Origin: Methylophilaceae bacterium
GTDB taxonomy: Bacteria; Pseudomonadota; Gammaproteobacteria; Burkholderiales; Methylophilaceae
Length of the DNA: 64,000 nucleotides
Assembly: GCA_013141125.1 (NCBI GenBank)
Contig: JABFRO010000003.1
Coordinates: 234,458-298,457, forward strand
Direction of reading: 5' to 3'
Position numbers and translations under genes: made by a program. The notes below the pieces were generated by a model. The model made no database searches. It saw only the letters and a program-made list of their open reading frames with translations, and had not been told where the DNA came from. Position 1 is the stretch's first letter; every line of letters begins with the position of its first letter. This document shows positions 25,887 to 35,712 of the stretch, piece after piece.

Positions 25887-27260
25887 TCAGGTGGCGTTTG
25901 CTTTAAACAAAGCAGGGGTGAGTTGATGCCGATTCAGAAGTTTATAAAACTCGGTGCGGTTACGTTGTGCCAGGCGTGAGGCTTGGGTAACGCTGCCATT
26001 GGTAGCCTTTAGCAGCTTGATTAGATAATCGCGTTCAAAATTCTTGCGTGCGGTTTCAAAAGAAACAATGCCGCCTATATTATCCTGCAAGGCTTTTTGT
26101 ATCAGTGACATAGGTACCAGTGGGGTGGTGGAAAGCACGACCGTTTGCTCAATAATATTGAGTAATTGCCTCACGTTGCCTGGCCAGGGTGCGGAAAGTA
26201 GCAGCTCCATTGCGTCAGGGGCAAAGCCGTTAAGTTGTTTGTCATATTTTTTGCTTAAAGTTTGCAGAAAGTTATTCGCCAACAGTGAAATATCTTCAGG
26301 TCTTTCAGCCAGGGGAGGTATTTTCAAACCGACTACATTAATGCGGTAGTAAAGGTCTTCGCGAAAGCGCCCAGCTTTCATTTCTTCAGCCAGATTTCTA
26401 TGGGTGGCCGAAATAATGCGCACATCAACAGCAATATTGGTACTGGCTCCTACCGGCCGAATTACACGTTCCTGCAAAGCGCGCAGGAGCTTGACTTGCA
26501 GTGGTAGCGGCATGTCGCCAATCTCGTCCAGAAACAGGGTGCCACCATCGGCACTTTGAAATAAACCCTTGTGGTCACGCACGGCACCCGTAAAAGCGCC
26601 CTTGCTGTGGCCGAATAACTCCGATTCTAGTAGTGCTTCAGGAATGGCTCCACAATTGATGGCAATAAAAGGTTTGGCATGGCGCGGGCTGGCGCGATGT
26701 ATGGCGCGAGCCAGAAGCTCCTTGCCGGTGCCGCTTTCTCCCTGAATGAATACACTGGCATCAGACGCTGCCATGAGTTTGGCCTGCCCTAGCAGGTTTT
26801 CCATTTGCGGGCTGCGTGTAACAATTGCCTCTCGCCAATCCTGGTCGTCACCCGTGCTGTCACCGGGCTGTGTGCTTGCTCCCATGCGTAACGCACTTGC
26901 TACTAACTGTAATAGCGATTTGCTGTCAAAGGGCTTGGTTAAAAAGCCAAAAACCCCGCGCTGTGTGGCATCAACGGCATCGGGGATGGAGCCGTGTGCA
27001 GTTAATAATATAAAGGGTAAGGCCGGATCGGTTTGATGAACGGCATCAAACAAGGCCAAACCATCCATGCCCGGCATACGTAAATCACTAATGACCAGCG
27101 CTGGACGGTACATGGCCAGCTGGGTCAGTGCGTCCTCCCCATTTTTAGCTGACATGACTTGATAGCCCGCCGCTTCCAGCCGCATGCCCAGCAGCTTGAG
27201 AATGTCTGCATCATCATCAACAGCAAGAATTTTATAGCCGGTTTGTTCTGCCGGGCTCAT
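25887..27260 (-). CDS. glrR: GlrR/QseF-type sigma-54 response regulator
   Basis: 457-residue NtrC-family activator. The receiver has Asp59 ([12 protein letters not shown]) and KPF. The AAA+ domain has Walker A GESGTGKE, the sigma-54 contact loop GAFTGA, the FLDEIGDMP Walker B, and [12 protein letters not shown]. The C-terminal Fis-type HTH ends [20 protein letters not shown], the form typical of GlrR. It activates sigma-54 promoters when phosphorylated by the GlrK-like kinase of the same operon. It overlaps the lipoprotein gene by four bases. A small regulatory RNA target, as in enterics, is not visible here. Confidence 0.92.
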   Translation of the reverse strand: MSPAEQTGYKILAVDDDADILKLLGMRLEAAGYQVMSAKNGEDALTQLAMYRPALVISDLRMPGMDGLALFDAVHQTDPALPFILLTAHGSIPDAVDATQRGVFGFLTKPFDSKSLLQLVASALRMGASTQPGDSTGDDQDWREAIVTRSPQMENLLGQAKLMAASDASVFIQGESGTGKELLARAIHRASPRHAKPFIAINCGAIPEALLESELFGHSKGAFTGAVRDHKGLFQSADGGTLFLDEIGDMPLPLQVKLLRALQERVIRPVGASTNIAVDVRIISATHRNLAEEMKAGRFREDLYYRINVVGLKIPPLAERPEDISLLANNFLQTLSKKYDKQLNGFAPDAMELLLSAPWPGNVRQLLNIIEQTVVLSTTPLVPMSLIQKALQDNIGGIVSFETARKNFERDYLIKLLKATNGSVTQASRLAQRNRTEFYKLLNRHQLTPALFKANAT

Positions 27261-27856
27261 TGCAAGGCTCGTGGTTTGCGGTTCATCATGGTTTTATCAA
27301 TTTCTTTCAAATCGTTAAGTTTTTTTTGTAGGGTGTCAGCACGTTTTTGTGTCTCATCCAGTTTTTGTTGCAGGCTTTCTACCATTGACTGCAGAGTGTC
27401 GGCACGTTTTTGTTCGTCACGCAATCTTTGGGAAAGCTTGCTGTTTTCATTGAGATGATCTCTTAATAATACAAGCAGGGCTTTACGTTCCATATTCAGC
27501 GTTTTTTCGCGTAGCAAGTCGTCAAGCAATATTTGTGCCTTGGCTGATTCGCGTAAGCGGCTGCTGGAAAACCCATAAATCATGGCGACTTTCATACGAT
27601 TGTCAATATCGCTTTTGTCCAGTAATAACGTCTGATTAATACGTGCAAGTTCTCTGCGCTGCGCTTCTATGGGCAGCTCGATAAAATTGCCAATAAATTC
27701 GAGTAAATTAGGACTATTAATACCAGCGGTGGATGGTATGTACGCCACTTCCGGGGGTGGGTGGTTGTTTTGGTTGGTATGGATTTTTGGCAATAGCGCG
27801 CATCCGCTGAGTAAGCAGGCAGTGCTGGTGAATATTAATATGGCGTGTTTAAACAT
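27257..27856 (-). CDS. QseG-like lipoprotein between sensor and regulator
   Basis: 199-residue lipoprotein with a lipobox (CLLSGCALL, Cys near residue 18) after a short leader. The C-terminal third is a heptad-rich coiled coil with the repeated phrase QKRADTLQ. In enterics the outer-membrane lipoprotein QseG sits between the homologous kinase and regulator genes and interacts with the kinase; the position and size match. The ATG at 27856 was chosen because the lipobox is then correctly spaced. It overlaps the kinase stop by eight bases and the regulator start by four, so all three are coupled. Confidence 0.8.
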   Translation of the reverse strand: MFKHAILIFTSTACLLSGCALLPKIHTNQNNHPPPEVAYIPSTAGINSPNLLEFIGNFIELPIEAQRRELARINQTLLLDKSDIDNRMKVAMIYGFSSSRLRESAKAQILLDDLLREKTLNMERKALLVLLRDHLNENSKLSQRLRDEQKRADTLQSMVESLQQKLDETQKRADTLQKKLNDLKEIDKTMMNRKPRALQ

Positions 27857-29387
27857 TTTGTGGCTCCATTTGTTGCTCCAGCGGCAGACGTACACGAAAT
27901 TGCGCGCCATGTTCAGGGGATAGTAATGTGATTTCTCCGCCATGCGCATGGACATATTCTCTGGCAATGCTTAGACCAAGGCCGCTGCCCCCGACCAGGC
28001 TTTCGTAGTCACTGCTGCCGGTATAAAACGGGTTAAACAGATGGTCACGCTCCACATTGGTAACGCCCGGACCGTTGTCTTGCACTTCAATAATGACAAA
28101 CCTGGATTGCGCTTGTGTGCTTATGCGCGTGGTGGCGCGTTGCTCAAATGGTGGCGGCGGGGCGCCATCCTTGCCAGGGTAAACGCTGATACGGATATTG
28201 CCTTGCTGTGGTGTAAACTTGAGCGCGTTGGACAGCAGATTATCGATTACTGTGCGAATTTTTTCCTTGTCACCCAGCATGGCATCACTGGCCATCGTAT
28301 TCTTGCTCAAATTGATGGGCTTGAAGTTACGTTTGATGGTGATTTGTTTGCCAGACAGCGTGAGTGCGTAGTTGGCCAATGTTTCTTCTACCAGTTCGGC
28401 CGGTGAGAATTCCTGAATTTTTAATTGAGGTTTTTGGGATTTAACTGCTGTGTAGTTGAGCAGATTTTCTATCATTCTCTGCAAGCGCAGGCTGTTCTCT
28501 CTTAAAATTCCAATAATTTCAATCTGTTGTGCGCTTAATGCGCCTCCTATGCCATCTCTTAACAACTCGCTGGCTTCACGAATCGCTGTAAGTGGAGTTT
28601 TGAGCTCGTGGGATACGTGGCGTAAAAAGCGTTGCTTTTGAATATCTGTTGCTTCAAGTTGCGTGCGTAGCCAATCCAGCCGCTCGCCTAGGCTACGCAA
28701 ATCTCCAGGCCCATCAATGCTGATCGGTTCCGTGTATTGCCCTTCACCCAAGCGGTTAATGGCGGCATCCATGCGGCGTATCGGTCTGGCAATTAAAAAT
28801 GTAATAACCAGTATGACAACAAAGGCCGCAGGTATCAGCGCGATAGCCTGCCAAAGTACCATTTCTCGCATGTGTTCGGCAGCCTCAGTCAGCATGGTTG
28901 ATTGCAAATCAATTTGCTGATTATTTTCTGCCAGCATGTCCGAGGCTTGGCGTACCAAATCATTAAATTGGCTAATAAATTGCTCTGCGTCTATGAGTTC
29001 TGGTGCTTGGGTTGTGAGGGTAAGGGTCAATGCATTTTCGGTTTCGCTTATGGCCTCAACGACACCTCCAAGCGGGTAGCGCGGCAACGCCGTCAATGCT
29101 TTGATGGCGCTATTGAATTTAACATGGCCGAGCAGGTAGTTTTTTTGGTAAATATCTTCTTTGCTGACCAGGTATTGTCTAAGGCTGCGTTCCATAGGAT
29201 TGAGCTGATCGACGAGTGCGCGGCTTTGGCGTGTGACTACAACGGCTTCAGCGACTGCGTTTAGACTGCGTTCAGCTTGCTGTATATAATGCAGGGCGCT
29301 GCCTAAAGCAATCATTAGCGGGAGGGTTGCCAGAGCAAATCCAAAAATTAAAAGTTTTAAAAAGGATTTTGGGTATGAAATTTGCAT
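27849..29387 (-). CDS. glrK: GlrK/QseE-type sensor histidine kinase
   Basis: 512-residue inner-membrane kinase. It has two membrane segments (about 10-30 and 180-200) around a helical periplasmic domain, a HAMP domain (ARPIRRMDAAINRLGEGQY), an H-box (FLRHVSHELKTPLTAIREA), and N, G1 (DNGPGV) and G2 (GGSGLGLSIAREYVHAHGG) motifs. The DGIGG segment after the H-box is typical of QseE-like kinases. The ATG at 29387 fits the hydrophobic N-terminus better than a TTG at 29408. It is divergent from folA, with only 35 bases between the starts. Confidence 0.9.
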   Translation of the reverse strand: MQISYPKSFLKLLIFGFALATLPLMIALGSALHYIQQAERSLNAVAEAVVVTRQSRALVDQLNPMERSLRQYLVSKEDIYQKNYLLGHVKFNSAIKALTALPRYPLGGVVEAISETENALTLTLTTQAPELIDAEQFISQFNDLVRQASDMLAENNQQIDLQSTMLTEAAEHMREMVLWQAIALIPAAFVVILVITFLIARPIRRMDAAINRLGEGQYTEPISIDGPGDLRSLGERLDWLRTQLEATDIQKQRFLRHVSHELKTPLTAIREASELLRDGIGGALSAQQIEIIGILRENSLRLQRMIENLLNYTAVKSQKPQLKIQEFSPAELVEETLANYALTLSGKQITIKRNFKPINLSKNTMASDAMLGDKEKIRTVIDNLLSNALKFTPQQGNIRISVYPGKDGAPPPPFEQRATTRISTQAQSRFVIIEVQDNGPGVTNVERDHLFNPFYTGSSDYESLVGGSGLGLSIAREYVHAHGGEITLLSPEHGAQFRVRLPLEQQMEPQNV

Positions 29388-29422
29388 GATTTTATGTCTT
29401 TGCCCCAAGTATAATAGATGCC

Positions 29423-29950
29423 ATGTCCTGTATTTCTCTCATTGCTGCTGTCGCTCTCCATCGTGTTATCGGCGTTAACAACACCTTGCCTTGGCATTTG
29501 CCGGAAGATCTTAAGCGCTTTCGCGCATTAACGACTGGTCATCATATTATCATGGGGCGTAAAACTTATGAGTCGTTGAACCGCTTGCTGCCGGGGCGTA
29601 CCACGGTGATTGTGTCGCGTAATCACGCATTAAACGTGCCAGGCGCGCTCATTGCAAACTCATTGCAGCAGGCGCTTGCGCTGTGTGGCGCTGATGAGGA
29701 AGTATTTATCATTGGCGGTGCTGAGCTGTATCGTGATGGATTAAAGCTGGCGGACAAATTATATATTACGGAAATTGATGCGGTATTTGCCGGTGATGCA
29801 TTTTTTCCTGAAATTGATTTCTCCGTTTGGCGACAATCCACAATCAGCGCTGATATGCGTGCGGGTGAAATCAATTATCGTTATGTGCTTTACCAGCGAC
29901 AGCCACAAACAACATTGAATGCCATTTCAAGGGCAGGCGACATATGTTAG
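29423..29950 (+). CDS. folA: Dihydrofolate reductase
   Basis: 175-residue FolA, reducing dihydrofolate with NADPH. Motifs: SLIAAVALHRVIGVNNTLPW, HLPEDLKRF (the active-site acid is Asp in PEDLKRF), IIMGRKTYESL, LPGRTTVIVSRN, VFIIGGAELYRDGL and the C-terminal RYVLYQR. It overlaps ccmA by seven bases and is thus the first gene of the ccm operon. No Shine-Dalgarno precedes the ATG, and a TATAAT lies seven bases upstream, so a leaderless transcript is possible. Confidence 0.96.
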   Translation: MSCISLIAAVALHRVIGVNNTLPWHLPEDLKRFRALTTGHHIIMGRKTYESLNRLLPGRTTVIVSRNHALNVPGALIANSLQQALALCGADEEVFIIGGAELYRDGLKLADKLYITEIDAVFAGDAFFPEIDFSVWRQSTISADMRAGEINYRYVLYQRQPQTTLNAISRAGDIC

Positions 29951-30561
29951 CGATACAAGATTTAAGCTGCATACGCGGCGACCATTTGCTTTTCAAGAAT
30001 CTCAGTTTTGATGTTAAGTCTGGTAGCTTGCTGTATGTGTTGGGCGAAAATGGCTCGGGTAAGAGCAGTTTGCTCAGATTGGTATGCGGCCTGTTGTCGC
30101 AGGAAGAGGGCGCTGTTCTCTGGCGTGGCGACGATATTCGGCATGTGCGAGAAAGCTATCAGGCCGATTTGTTATATATCGGGCATTTGAATGGCCTGAA
30201 AGATGACCTCACCGCGCTGGAAAATTTACATATGAATGCGCGTTTGGCAGGCGAAGATGCAAGCCTGCCACAAGCACTGGATGCGCTGAAGGCGATGGGC
30301 TTGGGGCGTATTGCCAGCCTGCCGGCGCGCGTGCTTTCACAAGGCCAAAAGCGCCGCGTGGCACTGGCTAGAATCTGGCTGACCAAAGCCAAATTATGGG
30401 TGTTGGATGAACCATTTGCCGCGCTGGATGCCTCAACCATAGATTTATTGGCGGCACAACTGGGACAGCACTTGGCTAATCATGGAATGATTATTTTAAC
30501 CACACATCAGGAAGTTACTATCCTCGCGGAAAATACGCAAATGCTGAGATTAAGCCATTGA
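29944..30561 (+). CDS. ccmA: CcmA, haem-handling ABC ATPase of cytochrome c maturation
   Basis: 205-residue ATPase that powers release of holo-CcmE from CcmC. Walker A GENGSGKSS at 34-42, signature LSQGQKRR at 131-138, Walker B LWVLDEP at 151-157, and the H-loop in TTHQE. Length is normal for CcmA. It overlaps folA by seven bases and ccmB by four, so the operon is tightly coupled. Confidence 0.95.
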   Translation: MLAIQDLSCIRGDHLLFKNLSFDVKSGSLLYVLGENGSGKSSLLRLVCGLLSQEEGAVLWRGDDIRHVRESYQADLLYIGHLNGLKDDLTALENLHMNARLAGEDASLPQALDALKAMGLGRIASLPARVLSQGQKRRVALARIWLTKAKLWVLDEPFAALDASTIDLLAAQLGQHLANHGMIILTTHQEVTILAENTQMLRLSH

Positions 30562-31226
30562 ATGCGGCCTGGTTGACGGTTTTACAACGAGATTTGTTAC
30601 AGGCTTTCCGGCGCAGATCGGATGTGGCAACCACGGTATTCTTTTTTCTGATTGTTTCCAGCTTGTTTCCACTGGGCATGAACCCGGAATCGGAAACACT
30701 AAGCCTGATAGCTCCAGGCGTGTTGTGGGTGGCGGCGTTACTAGCGGGCATGTTGTCGCTTACGCGTTTGTTTGCAACCGATTTCGCCGATGGCAGTTTG
30801 GAGCAAATGCTGCTAGCTCCACAGCCATTGACTTTAATGGTGTTAGCCAAGATATTGGCGCATTGGCTGGTGTGCGGCTTGCCGGTGGTGTTGCTGGCAC
30901 CGATTATCGGTTTGCAATATGCTTTGCCTTATGAAGCCTTGCAGATACTGATGCTGTCCTTGTTGCTTGGCACGCCAGCCTTGAGTCTGATTGGAGCCAT
31001 AGGCGCGGCGCTGACCTTGGGTGTGCGCGGTAGTGGTTTGTTGGTGGCGTTGTTGGTATTGCCCTTATATATTCCCGTGCTGATTTTTGGCGCGGGCGCG
31101 GTGGCGGCTAGCCAACATGGCATGAGTGCGCAAGCGCATTTGTCTTTACTCGCGGCATGTTCCTTGCTTGCATTAGTGCTCGCCCCGTTGGCTACTGCTG
31201 CGGCACTCCGAATTTCAGTAGAGTAA
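30558..31226 (+). CDS. ccmB: CcmB, membrane subunit of the CcmAB complex
   Basis: 222-residue integral membrane protein with six predicted segments. CcmB features are QRDLLQAFRRRSD at the N-terminus, FATDFADGSLEQMLL, and the long hydrophobic C-terminal half. It works with CcmA and CcmC in releasing haem-loaded CcmE. The start overlaps ccmA; ccmC follows after 45 bases. Confidence 0.95.
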   Translation: MNAAWLTVLQRDLLQAFRRRSDVATTVFFFLIVSSLFPLGMNPESETLSLIAPGVLWVAALLAGMLSLTRLFATDFADGSLEQMLLAPQPLTLMVLAKILAHWLVCGLPVVLLAPIIGLQYALPYEALQILMLSLLLGTPALSLIGAIGAALTLGVRGSGLLVALLVLPLYIPVLIFGAGAVAASQHGMSAQAHLSLLAACSLLALVLAPLATAAALRISVE

Positions 31227-31271
31227 TGGATTATCAACCGAGTAATAAAAATCTTAACAGAATGATGGAAA

Positions 31272-32048
31272 ATGAAAATTAACTGGTTTAAATATTCTTC
31301 ACCGCAAAACTTTTACCCGCTGGCTGGTCGTATGGTGCCTTGGTTTGCCTGGCTGGCCGCACTGCTGACGATTGCCGGGCTGTATGTGAGTTTTTTTCTC
31401 GCTCCCCCGGCAGATTTTCAACAAAAGGAAGCCTATCGCATAATTTTTGTGCATGTACCTGCGGCCTGGATGTCCATGGTGATTTATATCGTGATGGCGG
31501 CTTGGGCTGGCATTGGCCTGGCGTTAAATGCACGGCTTTCGGCAATGATGGCGCAAGCCTTGGCTCCCACCGGAGCGATGTTTACTTTGCTGGCGTTGGT
31601 CACTGGTTCCTTGTGGGGTAAACCCACCTGGGGTACCTGGTGGGTTTGGGATGCGCGGCTGACTTCCGAGCTTATTTTATTGTTTTTGTATTTGGGTTTT
31701 ATTGCCTTGCAGGCAGCGATTGATGATCCGCGCCGTGCTGACCGTGCCGGTGCATTGCTGGCACTGGTTGGAGCGGTTAATGTGCCTATCATTTATTTTT
31801 CCGTGAAATGGTGGAATACCTTGCATCAAGGCTCCTCCATCTCCATGGGTGCCGCGCCAAAAATGGTGGTGACCATGCTGACGGGTATGTTGCTGATGGC
31901 GCTGGCATTCTGGATGTATGCGATAGCGGTGGCGCTGATGCGCGCCCGTTGCATTATTCTGGAACGTGAACGCAATAGTGAGTGGGTGAAAGAATTAGTC
32001 GGGGCGGAAATATGCGGGTCACAAACGAAAACAGGAGTAAATGCATAA
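31272..32048 (+). CDS. ccmC: CcmC, haem transfer to CcmE
   Basis: 258-residue protein with six membrane segments. The tryptophan-rich haem-binding motif WGTWWVWDARLTSE is at 121-134. The two conserved periplasmic histidines are His61 (FVHVPAAW) and a second in TLHQGSSI. It attaches haem to CcmE. Its stop overlaps the ccmD start by one base (TAATG). Confidence 0.96.
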   Translation: MKINWFKYSSPQNFYPLAGRMVPWFAWLAALLTIAGLYVSFFLAPPADFQQKEAYRIIFVHVPAAWMSMVIYIVMAAWAGIGLALNARLSAMMAQALAPTGAMFTLLALVTGSLWGKPTWGTWWVWDARLTSELILLFLYLGFIALQAAIDDPRRADRAGALLALVGAVNVPIIYFSVKWWNTLHQGSSISMGAAPKMVVTMLTGMLLMALAFWMYAIAVALMRARCIILERERNSEWVKELVGAEICGSQTKTGVNA

Positions 32049-32212
32049 TGCAATGGCAAAATTGGTCGGCATTTTTTTATATGGGGGGCTATGGTTTATA
32101 TGTATGGGGCTCTTTTGGATTAACCGCAATTTGCATGGTTTGGGAAGTGGTCGCTTTACGTAATCGTAACCAGCAGGCATTGCGGTTGTTACGATTGTTA
32201 ACTCAAAAATAA
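32048..32212 (+). CDS. ccmD: CcmD, small membrane factor
   Basis: 54-residue single-pass protein ([20 protein letters not shown] start, then a hydrophobic segment and a basic tail), as expected for CcmD, which links CcmC, CcmAB and CcmE. The ATG at 32048 is chosen because it gives the normal short CcmD; the frame continues upstream inside ccmC without similarity. Confidence 0.92.
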   Translation: MQWQNWSAFFYMGGYGLYVWGSFGLTAICMVWEVVALRNRNQQALRLLRLLTQK

Positions 32213-32228
32213 GCAAGCAAGGATCATC

Positions 32229-32705
32229 ATGGCACTTAAAGCAAGACATAAACGTTTTATATTAATCGCTATCGGCCTGGCCTTGGTCGGTTTGGCCGCA
32301 ACGCTGATTTTGAATGCATTCCGCAGCAACATGGTATTTTTCTATACACCTACCCAAGTGGTTGCGGGTGAAGTGCCGCAAGGTACCGGTTTTCGTATCG
32401 GCGGCCTGGTGGTGGCTAATAGTTTGAAGCGTGACAACGACGGTTTGACGGTGCGTTTTGCGGTGACTGACACCTTGAAAACGGTTCCAGTAACTTACAA
32501 AGGCATACTCCCCGATTTGTTCAAGGAAGGTAAAGGTGTCGTCGCGCAAGGCAAGGTGGGCGCAGACGGCATCTTTGTCGCCAGTGATGTGCTGGCCAAG
32601 CATGATGAAAACTACATGCCGCCTGAAGCGGCTGAAGCGTTGAAACAAGCCAATGCCAAAAACAACAGCATGCAAAGTAACGCGGCCTTGGCCGCACCCA
32701 AATAA
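32229..32705 (+). CDS. ccmE: CcmE, periplasmic haem chaperone
   Basis: 158-residue protein with an N-terminal membrane anchor and an OB-fold domain. The haem-binding histidine is His125 in [13 protein letters not shown], the conserved HxxxY motif with Tyr129. The long flexible C-terminal tail is normal. It carries haem from CcmC to CcmF. Confidence 0.96.
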   Translation: MALKARHKRFILIAIGLALVGLAATLILNAFRSNMVFFYTPTQVVAGEVPQGTGFRIGGLVVANSLKRDNDGLTVRFAVTDTLKTVPVTYKGILPDLFKEGKGVVAQGKVGADGIFVASDVLAKHDENYMPPEAAEALKQANAKNNSMQSNAALAAPK

Positions 32706-32744
32706 CTTCCTCCACATTTAACAAATAATATAAAGGATATTCCA

Positions 32745-34694
32745 GTGATTCCTGAAATTGGTCATTTTGCTTTGATACTGGCGCTACTCGTAGCGTTTGT
32801 ACAAGGTACTTTCCCCATCATCGGTGCTGCGCGCGGCAATGCGGCATGGATGGGTTTAGCCAAACCGGCGGCACGCGCGCAGTTTTTACTCATTGTGCTG
32901 GCGTTTTTCTGTTTGGCCTATGCTTTTGCGGCTAAGGATTACTCTGTATTGTATGTCGCCTCCAACTCCAATTCGCAATTACCGCTGCAGTTCCGTATTG
33001 CCGCTGTGTGGGGTGGGCATGAGGGTTCACTATTATTATGGGCTTTGATATTAAGTCTGTGGACAGTCGCGGTCAGCTTCTTTTCCAAGCATTTGCCGGA
33101 TGACATGCGCGCCCGCATTCTGGCAGTCATGGGTTTAATCAGCATAGGCTTTTTATTGTTCATGCTGACGGTTTCCAATCCTTTTGAGCGTTTGATTCCC
33201 GCCGCTATGGATGGGCGCGATCTTAATCCGCTGCTGCAAGATCCCGGCATGATTTTCCATCCACCGATGTTGTATATGGGCTATGTGGGCTTTTCTGTGG
33301 CTTTTGCTATCTCCATCGCCGCCTTATTGGGCGGTCAGCTGGACGCAGCTTGGGCGCGCTGGTCACGCCCATGGACAATTCTGGCTTGGGTGTTTTTGAC
33401 TACAGGCATTATGGCCGGCAGTAATTGGGCTTATTATGAATTGGGCTGGGGTGGCTGGTGGTTTTGGGATGCCGTAGAAAACGCGTCCTTTATGCCTTGG
33501 CTGGTAGGTACCGCTTTGATCCACTCACTGGCGGTGACGGAAAAGCGCGGTAGTTTCAAAGCCTGGACAGTTTTGCTCGCTATTTGCGCTTTCTCCTTAA
33601 GCTTGCTGGGTACTTTCCTGGTGCGTTCCGGCGTGCTGACTTCAGTACATGCCTTTGCGACTGATCCACGACGCGGTTTATTCATTTTGATATTTCTTGT
33701 TGTAGTCATCGGCGGTTCGCTGGCCTTGTTTGCCTGGCGCGCGCCTAAAATTGGACGTGGTGGCAAGTTTGATGTAGTTTCCCGTGAAAGCTTTCTGCTG
33801 GCCAATAACGTATTGTTGGCAGTAGCGGCGATTTCTGTATTGCTGGGTACTTTATATCCCTTGTTTCTGGATGCTTTGGGTGGCGGCAAAATCTCCGTAG
33901 GGCCTCCATACTTTGATTCGGTATTTGTGCCACTCATGGCTCCGGCTGTGTTTCTGATGGGTGTTGGGCCATTCGCGCGCTGGAAGCAAGCACCCTTGCC
34001 AGAATTGGCCCTGCGTTTACGTTGGGCCTTGGGTGTGAGCGTGGCCACTGCGATTGTGTTGCCCTTGATTCTCGGGCAATGGACACCAATGAAAGGCCTG
34101 GGTCTGTTCTTGGCATTCTGGGTAATCGCCACTACAGCCAATCTGCTTTATCAGCGTTTATTTGTCACAGGAAAATCCTGGCAAACTCAAGTGAAAGCCG
34201 CCTCCAGATCATGGTGGGGCATGGTGATTGCGCATTTGGGCATTGGTATTTTCGTACTGGGCGTTACTATTGTTAAAAGCTATGAATCTGAAATCGCTGT
34301 GCGTATGCATCCCGGAGACGTGGCACATTTGGCTGGCTATGACTTTACGCTAAATGGTGTTAAAGAAGTAAAGGGTGCAAATTATTCCGCTGCGCGCGGT
34401 GAAATCAGCGTTAGCCGTAATGGGGTGCAAAAAACAGTTCTATTCCCGGAAAAGCGTCTGTATACCGTGACTAATATGCCCATGACTGAGGCTGGTATCA
34501 GCCCGGGCATTTTGCATGATCTTTATGCCTCATTGGGTGAACCTCTGGATGATGGTGCCTGGAGCGTGCGCATTTATTACAAACCGCTGGTGGAATGGAT
34601 TTGGATAGGTTGCCTGATGATGGCGTTTGGCGGTTTGCTGGCATTGTCGGATAGACGCTACCGTTTGCAAAAGCGCCGCGCAGAGGCTAATTAA
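32745..34694 (+). CDS. ccmF: CcmF, cytochrome c haem lyase subunit
   Basis: 649-residue polytopic protein of normal CcmF length. It has the WWD motif GWGGWWFWDAVENASFMPW, an upstream RIAAVWGGHEGSLLLW block and DPGMIFHPPMLYMGYVG, with conserved haem-ligating histidines. With CcmH it ligates haem to apocytochrome CXXCH motifs. The start is GTG at 32745 with AAGGA upstream. Confidence 0.96.
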   Translation: MIPEIGHFALILALLVAFVQGTFPIIGAARGNAAWMGLAKPAARAQFLLIVLAFFCLAYAFAAKDYSVLYVASNSNSQLPLQFRIAAVWGGHEGSLLLWALILSLWTVAVSFFSKHLPDDMRARILAVMGLISIGFLLFMLTVSNPFERLIPAAMDGRDLNPLLQDPGMIFHPPMLYMGYVGFSVAFAISIAALLGGQLDAAWARWSRPWTILAWVFLTTGIMAGSNWAYYELGWGGWWFWDAVENASFMPWLVGTALIHSLAVTEKRGSFKAWTVLLAICAFSLSLLGTFLVRSGVLTSVHAFATDPRRGLFILIFLVVVIGGSLALFAWRAPKIGRGGKFDVVSRESFLLANNVLLAVAAISVLLGTLYPLFLDALGGGKISVGPPYFDSVFVPLMAPAVFLMGVGPFARWKQAPLPELALRLRWALGVSVATAIVLPLILGQWTPMKGLGLFLAFWVIATTANLLYQRLFVTGKSWQTQVKAASRSWWGMVIAHLGIGIFVLGVTIVKSYESEIAVRMHPGDVAHLAGYDFTLNGVKEVKGANYSAARGEISVSRNGVQKTVLFPEKRLYTVTNMPMTEAGISPGILHDLYASLGEPLDDGAWSVRIYYKPLVEWIWIGCLMMAFGGLLALSDRRYRLQKRRAEAN

Positions 34695-34705
34695 GGAATT
34701 TTGGC

Positions 34706-35233
34706 ATGAAACGATTTTTACTACCGTTAGCGATTTTTTTGGTTGTGGTCGGCTTTTTATTCAAAGGCTTGAATCTTGATCCGCGCGAGGTGCCTTCGCC
34801 GCTGGTGGGCAAGCCCGCGCCGCAATTCAGCCTGCCACAATTAGGTGATGCGCAAAAAACCTTTTCCCCCAGAGATATGCTGGGGCAAGTCTGGCTGTTC
34901 AATGTCTGGGCTTCCTGGTGCGTGGCTTGCCGTGAGGAGCATCCGATTCTGGTTGCGCTGTCCAAACAAAATATCGTGCCGGTTTACGGCATGGATTACA
35001 AAGATACGCGTGAAGATGCCGAGCAATGGTTGAGTCAGGGCGGGAATCCCTATTTGGTGACGGCGGTGGATGCGGATGGACGCGTGGGCATTGATTATGG
35101 TGTTTATGGCGTGCCGGAAACTTATGTGATCGACAAGGCGGGGGTGATTGCCTATAAGCAGATCGGCCCCATTACCGAAGATGCCTTGCGCGATAAAATT
35201 TTGCCCTTGGTGAAAAGGTTACAGGCTCAATGA
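34706..35233 (+). CDS. ccmG: CcmG/DsbE thiol-disulfide oxidoreductase
   Basis: 175-residue membrane-anchored thioredoxin. It has an N-terminal membrane segment, GKPAPQFSLPQL, the active site WCVAC (Cys72, Cys75) and the GVYGVPETYVID acidic/cis-Pro region. It keeps apocytochrome cysteines reduced with CcmH. It overlaps ccmH by four bases. Confidence 0.95.
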   Translation: MKRFLLPLAIFLVVVGFLFKGLNLDPREVPSPLVGKPAPQFSLPQLGDAQKTFSPRDMLGQVWLFNVWASWCVACREEHPILVALSKQNIVPVYGMDYKDTREDAEQWLSQGGNPYLVTAVDADGRVGIDYGVYGVPETYVIDKAGVIAYKQIGPITEDALRDKILPLVKRLQAQ

Positions 35234-35712
35234 TGTTAAATAAAATTTCACTGGTTATAACGGGTTTAGTGTTTTTTGGACTTTTTGCGCTGACAAACAG
35301 CATAAATGCCGAAGAAGCGCGTCCGATGCAGGAAAACGTAGTGATTGAACAGCAAGTGCAGCGGCTTTCCGAAGAGCTGCGTTGTTTGGTTTGTCAAAAT
35401 CAAACCTTGGCCGATTCCAGCGCACCACTCGCAGAAGATTTACGCAAGGAAGTGCGTGAAATGGCCACTAAAGGCATGAGTGATAAGGCGATTATTGATT
35501 ATTTGGTGACGCGCTATGGAGATTTTGTGCGCTATCGTCCGCCGCTAAATCTGGCCACGGCACTGCTTTGGATTGGGCCTTTCGTTCTGCTTATCGCCAG
35601 TGCGGTGGGTTTTGTCTCCATGTTGCGGCGTGGGCGCAAGCTCAGTGCCGAAGCACCACTGTCGCAGGATGAAGCACGTAAAGTTGCAGAATTGTTGAAA
35701 AAGGAATCGTAA
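35230..35712 (+). CDS. ccmH: CcmH, N-terminal type thioreductase
   Basis: 160-residue protein with a signal peptide, the LRCLVCQNQTLADS motif (Cys52 and Cys55), the three-helix RKEVREMATKGMSDKAIIDY core and a C-terminal membrane segment. It works with CcmG and CcmF. It is the short CcmH, with the TPR part encoded separately as CcmI. The stop overlaps ccmI by one base. Confidence 0.95.
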   Translation: MMLNKISLVITGLVFFGLFALTNSINAEEARPMQENVVIEQQVQRLSEELRCLVCQNQTLADSSAPLAEDLRKEVREMATKGMSDKAIIDYLVTRYGDFVRYRPPLNLATALLWIGPFVLLIASAVGFVSMLRRGRKLSAEAPLSQDEARKVAELLKKES

